A DNA stretch of 64,000 bases from Candidatus Krumholzibacteriia bacterium (GTDB lineage Bacteria; Krumholzibacteriota; Krumholzibacteriia; Krumholzibacteriales; Krumholzibacteriaceae), in contig JAGLYV010000029.1 of the NCBI GenBank assembly GCA_023131975.1, positions 29,257 through 93,256 of the forward strand, read 5' to 3'. Positions 1 through 8,276 of this stretch are shown here, piece by piece. The notes under the pieces are model-generated. The model was not told the DNA's origin. It ran no database searches and worked only from the letters and a program-made list of their open reading frames with translations. How positions within the stretch are numbered: the stretch's first letter is position 1; the number at the start of each line of letters is the position of its first letter. A program made the position numbers and the translations under genes.

Positions 1-254
1 GGGCGCTCAGGCTCGAGGAATTAATGAACGATCTGATCGGCAGGAAAATCCACAGAGTCGTCCTCAATTTCAGGGATGTCAGTTTCATTTCGAGCGCTGG
101 TGTCGGAATGCTCCTGGGCCTGGTCTCGTCGCTGCGCAGAGAGGGTGGCGAAGTATACATCGCGGAGCTGACGAGCGGGGTAGAATCTATCTTCAAACTA
201 CTCAACCTGGATGACTATTTCAAGGTCATCACGGAACAGAGTGGAAAACTTTAA
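1..254 (+). CDS. STAS-domain anti-sigma-factor antagonist, 5' end cut by window
   Basis: Only the C-terminal part is in the window: the frame is open back to base 3, ahead of the first ATG at 24, so the true start is upstream. The visible part has the SpoIIAA/RsbV hallmark DVSFISSAGVGML, in which the first Ser of SSAG is the usual phosphorylation site, followed by the helix and strand of a STAS fold (GGEVYIAEL, then a C-terminal LNLDDYF). Such proteins bind anti-sigma kinases and release the sigma factor or another partner when unphosphorylated. The next gene is a sensor kinase 21 bp downstream, so the two probably belong to one signalling operon. The partner kinase and phosphatase are not visible here. 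Confidence 0.85.
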   Translation, partial: ALRLEELMNDLIGRKIHRVVLNFRDVSFISSAGVGMLLGLVSSLRREGGEVYIAELTSGVESIFKLLNLDDYFKVITEQSGKL

Positions 255-275
255 CCCGGTATTGTTGCGGGGTGG

Positions 276-1763
276 ATGAGCCCTGTGTCAGGACAGGCCA
301 TGGAAGTGACGAATAAATCCAGCGAGGCAAATGGAGCCACAGACGTTTCCTCGATGCTCGAACAGGAGCTCGAGAGGAAAAACATGGCTTTCGAGGCCCT
401 TTTCAGGCTGATGGAGAGGATCGGCACGACGCTTGATCTGGAGACCATAGTACGTCTGTTTCTTATGACCCTGGCTGGTCAGCTGAGCCTCGACCAGATC
501 GCGTTTTATCTGGTATCCTCGAAAGACAATATTTTTAGAGCATATTATTCACTGGGGATCGGTACGGGAGAACTGCCTCCCACAATGGACAGATCCTCAT
601 ATATCGTCCGGACACTGGGTAAAAAACTCGATCTTGTGGAGATCAGCGAGTCTCAGGACCTGGAGGCGTACACCGACCCTTCGGACGATGGGACCCTGTT
701 CTCGATGAATGGATTCAGCTATGCCTTTCCACTGATCGGGAAAATGGGGGTGCTTGGTATAATCCTCATGAGCCGGAAGATCGATGGAAGCGGGTTTACC
801 CGGTTCAACGGGGAGATCCTTCATGTTCTGACAAGAGCGACAGCCATGGCTGTCGGTAACGCTATGTTGTATAACGAAGTTCTACTGTCAAACATGGAAA
901 TGGAAGATTTCGCCAGAGTTAAGAAGGAATTTCTCTCTCACACGTCCCACGAGCTCAGGACCCCCCTGACTATCCTTAAGAGTTCTCTCTGGTCTATCGA
1001 AGAGAAGAGTGGAAATGATGGTGTACTGATGGAACTGGCCTGTAAGGCGGTGACCCGGCTCGGTGGTGTGGTGGACCAGCTGCTGTCCCTGAACGATATC
1101 GGGACAAACGCGTCATCGCTCAGCCTTGTCCGCACAAATATCCTGCAATTACTGGAATCGTCTTTTGTGGAAAGGATCTCCGAGATCAGCGAGATGGGAG
1201 TCACCTTCAAACTGGATAAGATGAATACTCCGGAAGACTTGTACATAGACGCGACCAAGATGAGGATCGTATTCAAGAGCATAATCGATAACGCGGTCAG
1301 TTCGGTGGAGAGTGGAGGAAACATCTATCTTAGTGTCTCCACGCGGGCTCTCCCTCCTGATGAACTGGAAGGTGTGGAGATCATCTGCAGTGAATGTCGC
1401 AAAGAATGTCCAGTCGAATTCGCGGTTCCGGACACCCATGGATCTGGATTTTCAGAAGAAACGTCAACCGGCAATGAAAGAAAAAGTGGAAATCCTGTCG
1501 AAAAGTGGGTCGTGATCAGGGTGAGTGACAACGGTATCGGGATACCCGAGGAGGAGATCAGGACTCTGAGCGAACCTTTCACGAGAGCGTCTAACTCAAA
1601 AATGGCCGATGTAAAAGGGTTGGGGCTCGGGCTCTCTGTCTCGTCGAAGATCATCTACTCTCACGGTGGTAGATTCTTCTGTAAAAGCGAAAAAGGGAAA
1701 GGGGCTGAATTCGCAATCTGGCTTCCGGTCTCTTCTGAGAGAGAAAAGGATCAAATCACTTGA
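276..1763 (+). CDS. GAF-domain sensor histidine kinase with Cys-rich insert
   Basis: 495-residue soluble kinase with no membrane segment. A short coiled region (about 25-50) leads into a GAF-like sensor (about 50-200), then a HisKA dimerisation helix with phospho-acceptor His225 in SHELRTP, then a HATPase_c domain with N-box (IIDNAVSSV), G1 box (DNGIGIPEEE) and G2 box (GLGLGLSVS). Between N-box and G1 lies an unusual insert of about 50 residues containing CSECRKEC, which could bind metal or act as a thiol switch (inference). No receiver domain is attached and no response regulator is adjacent. The start at 276 has a GGGGTGG-like ribosome site; 300 is an alternative. It sits between a STAS protein and a V4R-like protein, so it probably senses a cytoplasmic ligand. 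Confidence 0.85.
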   Translation: MSPVSGQAMEVTNKSSEANGATDVSSMLEQELERKNMAFEALFRLMERIGTTLDLETIVRLFLMTLAGQLSLDQIAFYLVSSKDNIFRAYYSLGIGTGELPPTMDRSSYIVRTLGKKLDLVEISESQDLEAYTDPSDDGTLFSMNGFSYAFPLIGKMGVLGIILMSRKIDGSGFTRFNGEILHVLTRATAMAVGNAMLYNEVLLSNMEMEDFARVKKEFLSHTSHELRTPLTILKSSLWSIEEKSGNDGVLMELACKAVTRLGGVVDQLLSLNDIGTNASSLSLVRTNILQLLESSFVERISEISEMGVTFKLDKMNTPEDLYIDATKMRIVFKSIIDNAVSSVESGGNIYLSVSTRALPPDELEGVEIICSECRKECPVEFAVPDTHGSGFSEETSTGNERKSGNPVEKWVVIRVSDNGIGIPEEEIRTLSEPFTRASNSKMADVKGLGLGLSVSSKIIYSHGGRFFCKSEKGKGAEFAIWLPVSSEREKDQIT

Positions 1764-1854
1764 ATAATGAGGAAGATTGGCTGAGAATATCTGGTACGCT
1801 CGCCATAGAAACTGTTTTTCCGGTCTTGCAATATTGGGGGGGATGGAGGTTGAA

Positions 1855-2412
1855 ATGGAAATAAAAGGTATGATCTTTCATTCAAGGAAAGAGTTCGTCA
1901 TCGAGAATTTCGGTGAAGAAGGATGGGATAGTGTAGTAGCTTCACTTTCCAAAGAAGATCAGGAACTTTTCGATGAGACCATCCTCACGGCGAAATGGTA
2001 TCCGTTCGAAGTAGGTGAAAGACTGGATAAGGCTATCGTCGGTATACTCGGTGGTGGAGACGGTGGCATATTCAGGAAGATAGGGGTGCAGTCTGCTCAG
2101 AGAAGCCTGACCAAGGTTCACAAGGCTTTCCTGACCCCCGGCGATCCGCAGGCCTTCATGAAGAAATCGAGTATCATCTACAAGTTCTACTATGATACGG
2201 GATATCGCGAATATCAGGAGACCGGGCCGAATTCCGGCATAGTGACCACCTACGAAGCAGAGACCTTTTCACACCCCGACTGTCTCACTGTCATCGGGTG
2301 GTATGAGGAAGCTCTGAGGATGTGCGGAGCCAAAAGGGTGGCCGGTGTGGAAGAAGAATGCAGGGCAAAAGGCGGAAAAGTCTGCCGTTACAGATTCAGC
2401 TGGGATATCTAG
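1855..2412 (+). CDS. V4R/TIGR02265-like small-ligand-binding domain protein
   Basis: About 185 residues. The C-terminal part has the end motif of the 4-vinyl reductase (V4R) and heme-NO-binding-related fold: paired Cys in HPDCLTVIGWYEEA and EECRAKGGKVCRY. The protein resembles the DUF2378 (TIGR02265) group of myxobacterial-type proteins. Family members bind small ligands or act as sensor modules; no enzyme is implied. I chose ATG 1855 because GGAGG at 1845-1849 lies 5 bp upstream; the frame also runs back to a TTG at 1777 and an ATG at 1843. It follows the histidine kinase and may feed the same signalling pathway (inference from position only). Confidence 0.65.
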   Translation: MEIKGMIFHSRKEFVIENFGEEGWDSVVASLSKEDQELFDETILTAKWYPFEVGERLDKAIVGILGGGDGGIFRKIGVQSAQRSLTKVHKAFLTPGDPQAFMKKSSIIYKFYYDTGYREYQETGPNSGIVTTYEAETFSHPDCLTVIGWYEEALRMCGAKRVAGVEEECRAKGGKVCRYRFSWDI

Positions 2413-2616
2413 GCAGGGCAGGGTCTGCCCCCGGACAGGATACGGACAGTCAGCTTTTTCCAGAGGCTGCGTCTCGCCTCGTAGATTGAGATAATCAACC
2501 GCTTAAAAACCTTGATTTGTGACTGGGGAATGGTCTAAACTCGCTGGGCTTGTTCTCGAAACGTCCCCACTTCCTGCCGGGAAGCAGGGGTTCAGCCCGA
2601 ATGATTGGAGTAAGTC

Positions 2617-4719
2617 ATGCGCAGACCTATTTTCCTGGTTGTCCTGGCCGTAATGCTGGTCATTTCCTGTGCTCAGCAGGTCGGTATCGACAATCCCCTG
2701 CTGTCGGAGTTCGATACGCCTTTCGGGGTCCCTCCTTTTGAGGAGATCAAAGAAGCACATTACGTCCCTGCCTTTCAGGAAGGGATCAGAATGCATAATG
2801 AAGAAATAGCCGCGATAGTCGAAGATACCGAATCGCCGACTTTCGAGAATACGATTGCGGCGATGGAAGGTTCCGGGAGGCTTCTCGACAGTGTCGCCAG
2901 TATTTTCTTCAGCCTCAACTCGGCCAATACGAACGAGGAGATGCAGGCGATTGCCAAAGAGATAGCGCCACTTCTGGCAGCTCATGGCGACAACATCGCT
3001 CTCAATAGTGATCTTTTTCAGAAGGTCAAGACCGTTTACCTTCAGAAGGACGATCTGGGACTGAACACCGAGCAGAACAAGGTCCTGACCGATTATTACA
3101 AGAACTTTATTCGGGGTGGTGCCGATCTGGGTGGGGAAGATAAGGCCACGCTTCGCGAGATAAATCAGGAATTGTCGGTTCTCAGTCTTCAGTTCGGCGA
3201 AAATATACTGAAGGAGACCAACAGGTTCGAATTGATCATCGATAACGAGAAAGACCTTGCCGGGCTTCCCGAGGCCTCTATTGTCGGAGCTGCCGAGACA
3301 GCCACCAGCAGAGGTTATGAGGGTAAGTGGGTTTTCACGACCTCCAAACCCAGCATGGTCCCATTTATCCAGTACGCGGAGAATCGAGATCTGAGAGAAA
3401 AAATCTATAAGGCTTACATAAACCGTGGTGATAACGACGACGAATTCGACAACAAGAAGATCCTTTCCCGGATGGCGGCTCTCAGAGTCAAAAAAGCCAA
3501 TCTCCTCGGGTACGAGACCCACGCTCATTTCATCCTTGAACAGGGAATGGCGAAGAACCCCGCGAATGTCTATATCTTCCTCGACAAGATATGGTTGCCG
3601 GCTCTCGCGAAGGCCAAGGAAGAAAGAGCGATGATGCAGAAGATGATCGACGATGAAGGTGATGATTTCAAACTGCAGAGTTGGGACTGGTGGTATTACG
3701 CCGAAAAGGTGAAGAAGGTAAAGTATGATCTCGATGAAGAGATGATAAAACCCTATTTTCAGCTTGATAATGTCATTAACGGTGCTTTTGCCGTTGCCAA
3801 CAAGCTGTGGGGGATCACCTTCGAAGAACGGACCGATATTCCAAAATATCACCCTGACGTCAAGACCTTCGAAGTGAAGGAGGCGGATGGCACGCACATA
3901 GGTATCCTGCTTGCCGATTATTTCCCCAGGGAGAGCAAGAGGGGGGGAGCCTGGTGCGGTACATACAGGCAGCAGTGCAGGATCGACGGCAAGATGATCA
4001 CTCCGATAGTCAATAACGTAGGTAATTTCCAGAAACCTACAGCCGACAAACCGGCATTGTTGACATGGGACGATGTCCTGACTCTCTTCCACGAGTTCGG
4101 TCATGGGCTGCACAACCTTCTGTCTGCCGGCACCTATCCTTCGGTGACAGCCACAAACGTCGCGACCGACTTTGTCGAACTGCCATCTCAGATCATGGAG
4201 AACTGGGCCGGTGAGCCGGAAGTGCTGGCGATGTACGCGACACATTACGAGACCGGCGAGGTCATCCCCGAAGAACTGGTCACGAAGATGAAGAATGCCA
4301 GCAAGTTCAACCAGGGATTCGCGGCGACGGAGTATCTTGCGGCGTCTTATCTCGATATGGACTGGCATACTCTGAGAGACACGGTCGAACAGGACGTGGA
4401 TGATTTCGAGACTGCCTCGCTTTCGAGGATAGGGCTCATACCGGAGATCATCAGCCGTTACAGAAGTACCTATTACCGGCATATCTTTACGAGCGGCTAT
4501 TCCGCCGGGTATTTCAGCTACATGTGGGCCGAAGTCCTCGATGCCGATGCGTTCCAGGCGTTCAAGGAAGCCGGCATTTTCGACCAGGAACTGGCACAGT
4601 CGTTCAGAGTCAATATCCTGGCAGCCGGTGGTTCGGAAGATCCGATGACCCTCTACAAGAAGTTCAGGGGCAAGGAGCCTGGAATCGAGCCTCTTTTGAA
4701 GAAGAGGGGCCTGATCTAG
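2617..4719 (+). CDS. dcp: M3 family zinc metallopeptidase (peptidyl-dipeptidase Dcp type), lipoprotein
   Basis: 700 residues, the usual length for Dcp/oligopeptidase A. The zinc motif HEFGH lies at residues 492-496 (from base 4090), with the third ligand Glu expected in the following ENWAGEPEVL helix. The C-terminal YxxGYSAGYFSYMW segment matches the substrate-binding loop of the family. The N-terminus is a lipoprotein signal (hydrophobic run then VISC at about residue 18), so the enzyme probably works in the periplasm, cleaving dipeptides from the C-terminus of small peptides. It stands alone: a 200-bp gap precedes it and a terminator hairpin follows. Confidence 0.92.
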   Translation: MRRPIFLVVLAVMLVISCAQQVGIDNPLLSEFDTPFGVPPFEEIKEAHYVPAFQEGIRMHNEEIAAIVEDTESPTFENTIAAMEGSGRLLDSVASIFFSLNSANTNEEMQAIAKEIAPLLAAHGDNIALNSDLFQKVKTVYLQKDDLGLNTEQNKVLTDYYKNFIRGGADLGGEDKATLREINQELSVLSLQFGENILKETNRFELIIDNEKDLAGLPEASIVGAAETATSRGYEGKWVFTTSKPSMVPFIQYAENRDLREKIYKAYINRGDNDDEFDNKKILSRMAALRVKKANLLGYETHAHFILEQGMAKNPANVYIFLDKIWLPALAKAKEERAMMQKMIDDEGDDFKLQSWDWWYYAEKVKKVKYDLDEEMIKPYFQLDNVINGAFAVANKLWGITFEERTDIPKYHPDVKTFEVKEADGTHIGILLADYFPRESKRGGAWCGTYRQQCRIDGKMITPIVNNVGNFQKPTADKPALLTWDDVLTLFHEFGHGLHNLLSAGTYPSVTATNVATDFVELPSQIMENWAGEPEVLAMYATHYETGEVIPEELVTKMKNASKFNQGFAATEYLAASYLDMDWHTLRDTVEQDVDDFETASLSRIGLIPEIISRYRSTYYRHIFTSGYSAGYFSYMWAEVLDADAFQAFKEAGIFDQELAQSFRVNILAAGGSEDPMTLYKKFRGKEPGIEPLLKKRGLI

Positions 4720-4749
4720 ATTCAGGGTTTTCCGCGTTTAGAGAATACA

Positions 4750-4784
4750 GGGGGCTTTCCGGTGATTCCGGGCGCCCCCTTTTG
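4750..4784 (+). terminator. Rho-independent terminator after the M3 peptidase gene
   Basis: GGGGGC (4750-4755) pairs with GCCCCC (4774-4779), followed at once by TTTTG. The loop is 18 nt, longer than ideal. It lies 30 bp after the peptidase stop and ahead of the acetyltransferase gene. Confidence 0.6.
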
Positions 4785-4822
4785 TTATCCTGTACGGGCG
4801 AGCCGGAGAGGATGAAGATGGA

Positions 4823-5287
4823 ATGAATGGAAAAGAGACGCGGATACGGCCATTTGCGCAGCGGGACAGAGAATCCGTTATAAGGCTGTGGGAAGCCTGT
4901 GATCTCATCGTCCCATGGAACGATCCTTCGAAGGATATCGACAGAAAGCTCCTGGTCGATCCCGATCTTTTTCTTGTCCTGGTCAGTCCGGCAGCTGATG
5001 GCCTGGACGGAGAAGAACTGATCGCTTCGGTGATGGGTGGATACGAGGGACACAGGGGGTGGATCAACTATCTGGCCGTCGATCCGCGGCACCGTGGCAG
5101 GGGATACGCCCGGATGATCATGGATGAGGTGGAGGAGAGGATCAGGGCGAAGGGATGCCCGAAGATAAATCTCCAGATACGGGAGACTAACAAAGCGGTG
5201 ATCGAATTCTACGAGCACATCGGCTATACCGACGATCATATAATAAGTCTCGGCAAAAAGCTGGTCGATGACGAGAAAAGAGATTGA
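4823..5287 (+). CDS. GNAT family acetyltransferase, YpeA-like
   Basis: 154 residues with a single GNAT fold. The N-terminus IRPFAQRDRESVIRLWEAC and the acetyl-CoA loop around DPRHRGRGYARMIMDEVEE (motif A, R-x-x-G-x-G/A) are typical, as is the C-terminal FYEHIGY strand. The N-terminal LIVPWNDPSKDI segment is characteristic of YpeA proteins, whose substrate is unknown. The upstream hairpin suggests separate expression from the peptidase. The minus-strand thiS-like gene converges from the right. Confidence 0.85.
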   Translation: MNGKETRIRPFAQRDRESVIRLWEACDLIVPWNDPSKDIDRKLLVDPDLFLVLVSPAADGLDGEELIASVMGGYEGHRGWINYLAVDPRHRGRGYARMIMDEVEERIRAKGCPKINLQIRETNKAVIEFYEHIGYTDDHIISLGKKLVDDEKRD

Positions 5288-5370
5288 TGACGGGAAAAAG
5301 GATGATCATGCCTGAACGATGTTCCGCGGGGGGGGGCTTCGGTCGACCTTGGTATGTCAGTGAGAATATA

Positions 5371-5574
5371 TTATCCTCCGTGCGCAAGATGGAAGACTAC
5401 CACATTCGAACCACTTTCCAGTTCGTATGAATCATAATCTTCTTCCGGTATGAGGATCTCGTTTACCGTCACGGTGATCAGTACGTAGTCATAGCCCATC
5501 TCGTCGAGCAGGTCCTGGACCGTCATCCCTTCGCGCCATTCAAGTCTGTCCCTGTTATTGACGGTTATCATCAC
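5371..5574 (-). CDS. ThiS/MoaD-like ubiquitin-fold sulfur carrier
   Basis: 67 residues ending in HLAHGG, the C-terminal diglycine that ThiS, MoaD and related carriers need for adenylation and thiocarboxylation. The frame opens with GTG directly followed by ATG, right after the TAA of the ThiF-like gene, and its GGGGAGG ribosome site is inside that gene. The pair thus encodes a carrier and its activating enzyme. By sequence it looks ThiS-like, but it closes a tungsten-enzyme operon and no thiamine genes are near. Donating sulfur for molybdopterin (MoaD role) or tungstopterin is therefore at least as likely; this is inference from context. Confidence 0.8.
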   Translation of the reverse strand: MMITVNNRDRLEWREGMTVQDLLDEMGYDYVLITVTVNEILIPEEDYDSYELESGSNVVVFHLAHGG

Positions 5575-6189
5575 TTATACCTCCCCGCCCGTTATCAGCG
5601 CGATCGCCGTATTGGCCTGGATCGCGGCCGCGATGGCGACTCGTGCGCCGCAGAGGCCGATCTGTGGGTCGGATCGTTCGTCACCGACGATATGGATATT
5701 ACCCGAAGTCCTGAGCTCGATCGACGCGTTGTTTCCGATACCCGCGATGCCGCTGACTCCGATCACCGGCCTGTCAGGGCGCGCGGAACACCATTTTTCC
5801 AGGAGCCAGTGTTTGTCTTCGGCCCTGTCAAATGCTTCGATCAGTATCTGGGCATCTCCATATATCTCAATAAGATTATCGGCTGTGAGCCTTGTGTCGT
5901 GCAGCTTTAGACGGATAGACGGATTGATAGCGCGTAGATGGTCGGCGAGAGCTTCTACCTTGACTCTGCCGATATCGTTCTGGAAAAAATGTTGTCTGTT
6001 GAGATTCGACTCCTCGATGGAGTCGTGATCGACGAGGATGAGATTTCCCACTCCCGCTCTCGTCAGGTACACGGCAGTGTTCGACCCTATACCTCCGCAT
6101 CCGGCTATACCGACAGTCGCGGCAGCGAGTCTTTTCGTAGAGCCGGAGACGTTTCTTTTGAAAATGCCGCTTTCCATATCCATGATCAT
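5575..6189 (-). CDS. ThiF/MoeB/HesA-family E1-like adenylyltransferase
   Basis: 204 residues, the short form of ThiF. The Rossmann nucleotide site VGIAGCGGIGSNTAVYLTRAG is followed by the acidic LVDHDSIEESNLNRQ strand and the conserved Arg/Gln that position ATP. The enzyme should adenylate the C-terminal glycine of the adjacent ThiS-like carrier. No CxxC zinc pairs of MoeB/UBA type are present, and the C-terminus has one Cys (GLCGAR) in the place used by short ThiF proteins. The gene follows the AOR genes by 86 bp on the same strand; the gap contains only a weak hairpin without a T-run, so read-through is plausible. Confidence 0.85.
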   Translation of the reverse strand: MIMDMESGIFKRNVSGSTKRLAAATVGIAGCGGIGSNTAVYLTRAGVGNLILVDHDSIEESNLNRQHFFQNDIGRVKVEALADHLRAINPSIRLKLHDTRLTADNLIEIYGDAQILIEAFDRAEDKHWLLEKWCSARPDRPVIGVSGIAGIGNNASIELRTSGNIHIVGDERSDPQIGLCGARVAIAAAIQANTAIALITGGEV

Positions 6190-6275
6190 TAAAGCCTTGT
6201 TATCACGTTTATTCAGAGACAGCGGTCAGAAAGCGAGACGGTCACCAATGAATGATGACCGTCACAAATAAGGGT

Positions 6276-8276
6276 TTATTCCTGATCGTCTTTTATGATC
6301 TCGACAAGCTCCGGCAGGTCGATGCCGAGTTCTTTCAGGCGTTCGATCTTCGGAACGCCGTTTCTTGTCCAGCCGCGACGGTCGTACGCCGCGTCGACTA
6401 CTTTGTTGTACTGCTCTACCCTGTGTTTTCTGGTAATCTCCATCTTTTCTTCGGTGCTTTTGCCTGTCGGGTCGATGCCGATGATCTCTTTCATCTGTTT
6501 GTCGTAGAGCTTTTCGGCGCGTGACTCATACTCTTCCCCGGTCACAGGGCCGACAGCTCTGTATGGGGGCATATCGTCTTTGCGCGTGCCGTATCCGAGC
6601 ATACGGGACATCACCCGCTGAAGGTTGTGTACACGCGCGGACTGATCCAGCATCTTTTCCTCGTCGAGTGGCTCTCCGGTCATTCCCTCGAAGAACTTGA
6701 AGAAATCCTCTACATGCTCGGGCACCTTTGCCGCCTGCTGCGGAGGGAAATTCTTGTTGGTCGCCGGGACCACATCGTTCCAGATCAGCTTGCAGAGGCC
6801 ATTGAGGCCGAACCATGTACGCCAGAGCGGGTAGTAGTAGAGAGCTTCGGCCTTGTCATCGAAAGATGGTATCTGATTGTTCACCATATCCATGAAGATC
6901 AACCAGGCTTCGTCATGCTGCGGCCCCTTGACTGCCATCGTGTAACCGGCCTGCTGGGCGAGTGATTCCTTGCACACATATTCGGAATACTCGAGCCCCT
7001 TGACTTCCATGCCGATATCCTGCATGAAATCGGCATCGGCGCCCAGTTCCCTGGCCCATTTTCCCTTGAGGTAGCGGATGCCCATTCCGACATCTACTCC
7101 GAATCCTTCACCGAGCGCCATCTCGTGCAGGCACTGAAGGACCTCGGCGGTAGCGCCGAATTTGAGTTCCTTGCCACCGGTAACTTCCTTGTCTATCAGC
7201 CCGTTTTCGAAACACTCCATGACGAATGCCATACATGTACCGACCGATATAGTATCGACTCCGTAGGTATCGCAGTAGAAGTTGTATTCCATAAGGAAAT
7301 CGCCGTCGAAGCATCCCATGTTCGCCGCCGCTGCGGCAGTCTCGTATTCCGGTCCATCGACAGTGACCTTCGAGCCTTTGTAGGGGCCGGTCTTCAGTTC
7401 GAAGCCGTCGACCGTCTTGGCGCAGGCCATCGAACATCCCTTCCAGCAACCGTCCGGCAGTCCCTGTGTCACGTACTTTGCCTTGAGCATCTTCGAGTCG
7501 ATGTTGGGCGTGTCCACATGCTGGCCGAATTTGTAGTTGTGTACGGGCAACAGGTCGTACGCGTCCATCACATCGACGATGTTGGCTGTCCCGACTTCGC
7601 GCATCCTGCACTGTGATTTGTCGAGGGTGGCCATCTCGGCGTTGATCTTCATCCCGTAGTCGCGGATGAGCTTTGCGTCATGGGGCCCGTTCATATCGTC
7701 CACTATCTCAATGGCCCCGGTGGGGCAGACGTAGGCGCAGGACGTACAGCCAATACAATGCGGATCGACCTCGCCGAAGGGCATCGTCATGTGTCTCTTG
7801 ATGCCGCGTCCCGCGAAATCAAGGATCTTTTCCATAACGAATTCCTCGCAGGCGTGGACACAATGTCCACAGAGTATGCAGGCCTTCTCATTCTCGTCGG
7901 TCAACTCTGATTTGTATTTGTCCTTGTCGGTGGCGCCGCAGATGGCCGCGATCTCCTGGATGATGGGAACCTTGGGCCAGCGGCCCAGGTACATCTCGGC
8001 AAGGGTCTTTCGGTGTTTTTTCACCCTTTCAGATGTAGTGTCGACACTGATCTCACCGCGGATCGGGAAGTTACAGGAGGTGACCAGTTTTTTCTTTCCG
8101 TTCTGTTCGATCTCCACGACACAAAGGCGGCATGTGCCCTGAGGTGTGAGATCCTTGTGATGACAGAGGGTAGGGACCGCTACCCCGTTATCCCTGAGTA
8201 CTCCAAGCAGGAAGCTGTCTTTTATTACCTCGGTCTCTCTACCATCGATCTTTATCGTGATTTTCTTTGTAGCCAT
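6276..8276 (-). CDS. NuoG-like Fe-S module fused to AOR domains 2-3 (catalytic half)
   Basis: 666 residues. Residues 1-80 form a [2Fe-2S] ferredoxin (Cys38, 49, 52, 68); two [4Fe-4S] motifs follow (Cys133/136/139/143 and Cys174/177/180/184). This matches the N-terminal part of NuoG or HydA, but the His/Cys cluster usually found around residue 100 is missing (GRWPKVPII there). From about 222 to the end it is AOR domains 2 and 3: GTANIVDV, DGPEYET, YGVDTISVG and GLCKLIW. AOR domain 1 is absent here but starts the upstream gene, so the tungstopterin site must form between two chains. The Fe-S ligands in AOR are spaced C-x3-C-x3-C (277, 281, 285) rather than C-x2-C-x3-C. ATG follows the upstream TAA directly, with GGAGGTG inside the upstream gene. 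Confidence 0.9.
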   Translation of the reverse strand: MATKKITIKIDGRETEVIKDSFLLGVLRDNGVAVPTLCHHKDLTPQGTCRLCVVEIEQNGKKKLVTSCNFPIRGEISVDTTSERVKKHRKTLAEMYLGRWPKVPIIQEIAAICGATDKDKYKSELTDENEKACILCGHCVHACEEFVMEKILDFAGRGIKRHMTMPFGEVDPHCIGCTSCAYVCPTGAIEIVDDMNGPHDAKLIRDYGMKINAEMATLDKSQCRMREVGTANIVDVMDAYDLLPVHNYKFGQHVDTPNIDSKMLKAKYVTQGLPDGCWKGCSMACAKTVDGFELKTGPYKGSKVTVDGPEYETAAAAANMGCFDGDFLMEYNFYCDTYGVDTISVGTCMAFVMECFENGLIDKEVTGGKELKFGATAEVLQCLHEMALGEGFGVDVGMGIRYLKGKWARELGADADFMQDIGMEVKGLEYSEYVCKESLAQQAGYTMAVKGPQHDEAWLIFMDMVNNQIPSFDDKAEALYYYPLWRTWFGLNGLCKLIWNDVVPATNKNFPPQQAAKVPEHVEDFFKFFEGMTGEPLDEEKMLDQSARVHNLQRVMSRMLGYGTRKDDMPPYRAVGPVTGEEYESRAEKLYDKQMKEIIGIDPTGKSTEEKMEITRKHRVEQYNKVVDAAYDRRGWTRNGVPKIERLKELGIDLPELVEIIKDDQE

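Noticed and set aside
2503..4482. Long minus-strand frame (659 codons)
   Set aside because: It lies entirely over the M3 peptidase gene, whose zinc motif and full-length match are clear; low-complexity composition and no recognizable domain mark it as a shadow.
6190..6275. Terminator between the AOR genes and thiF-like gene
   Set aside because: The GACGGTCA/TGACCGTC hairpin has no T-run on the minus strand, so read-through is more likely.
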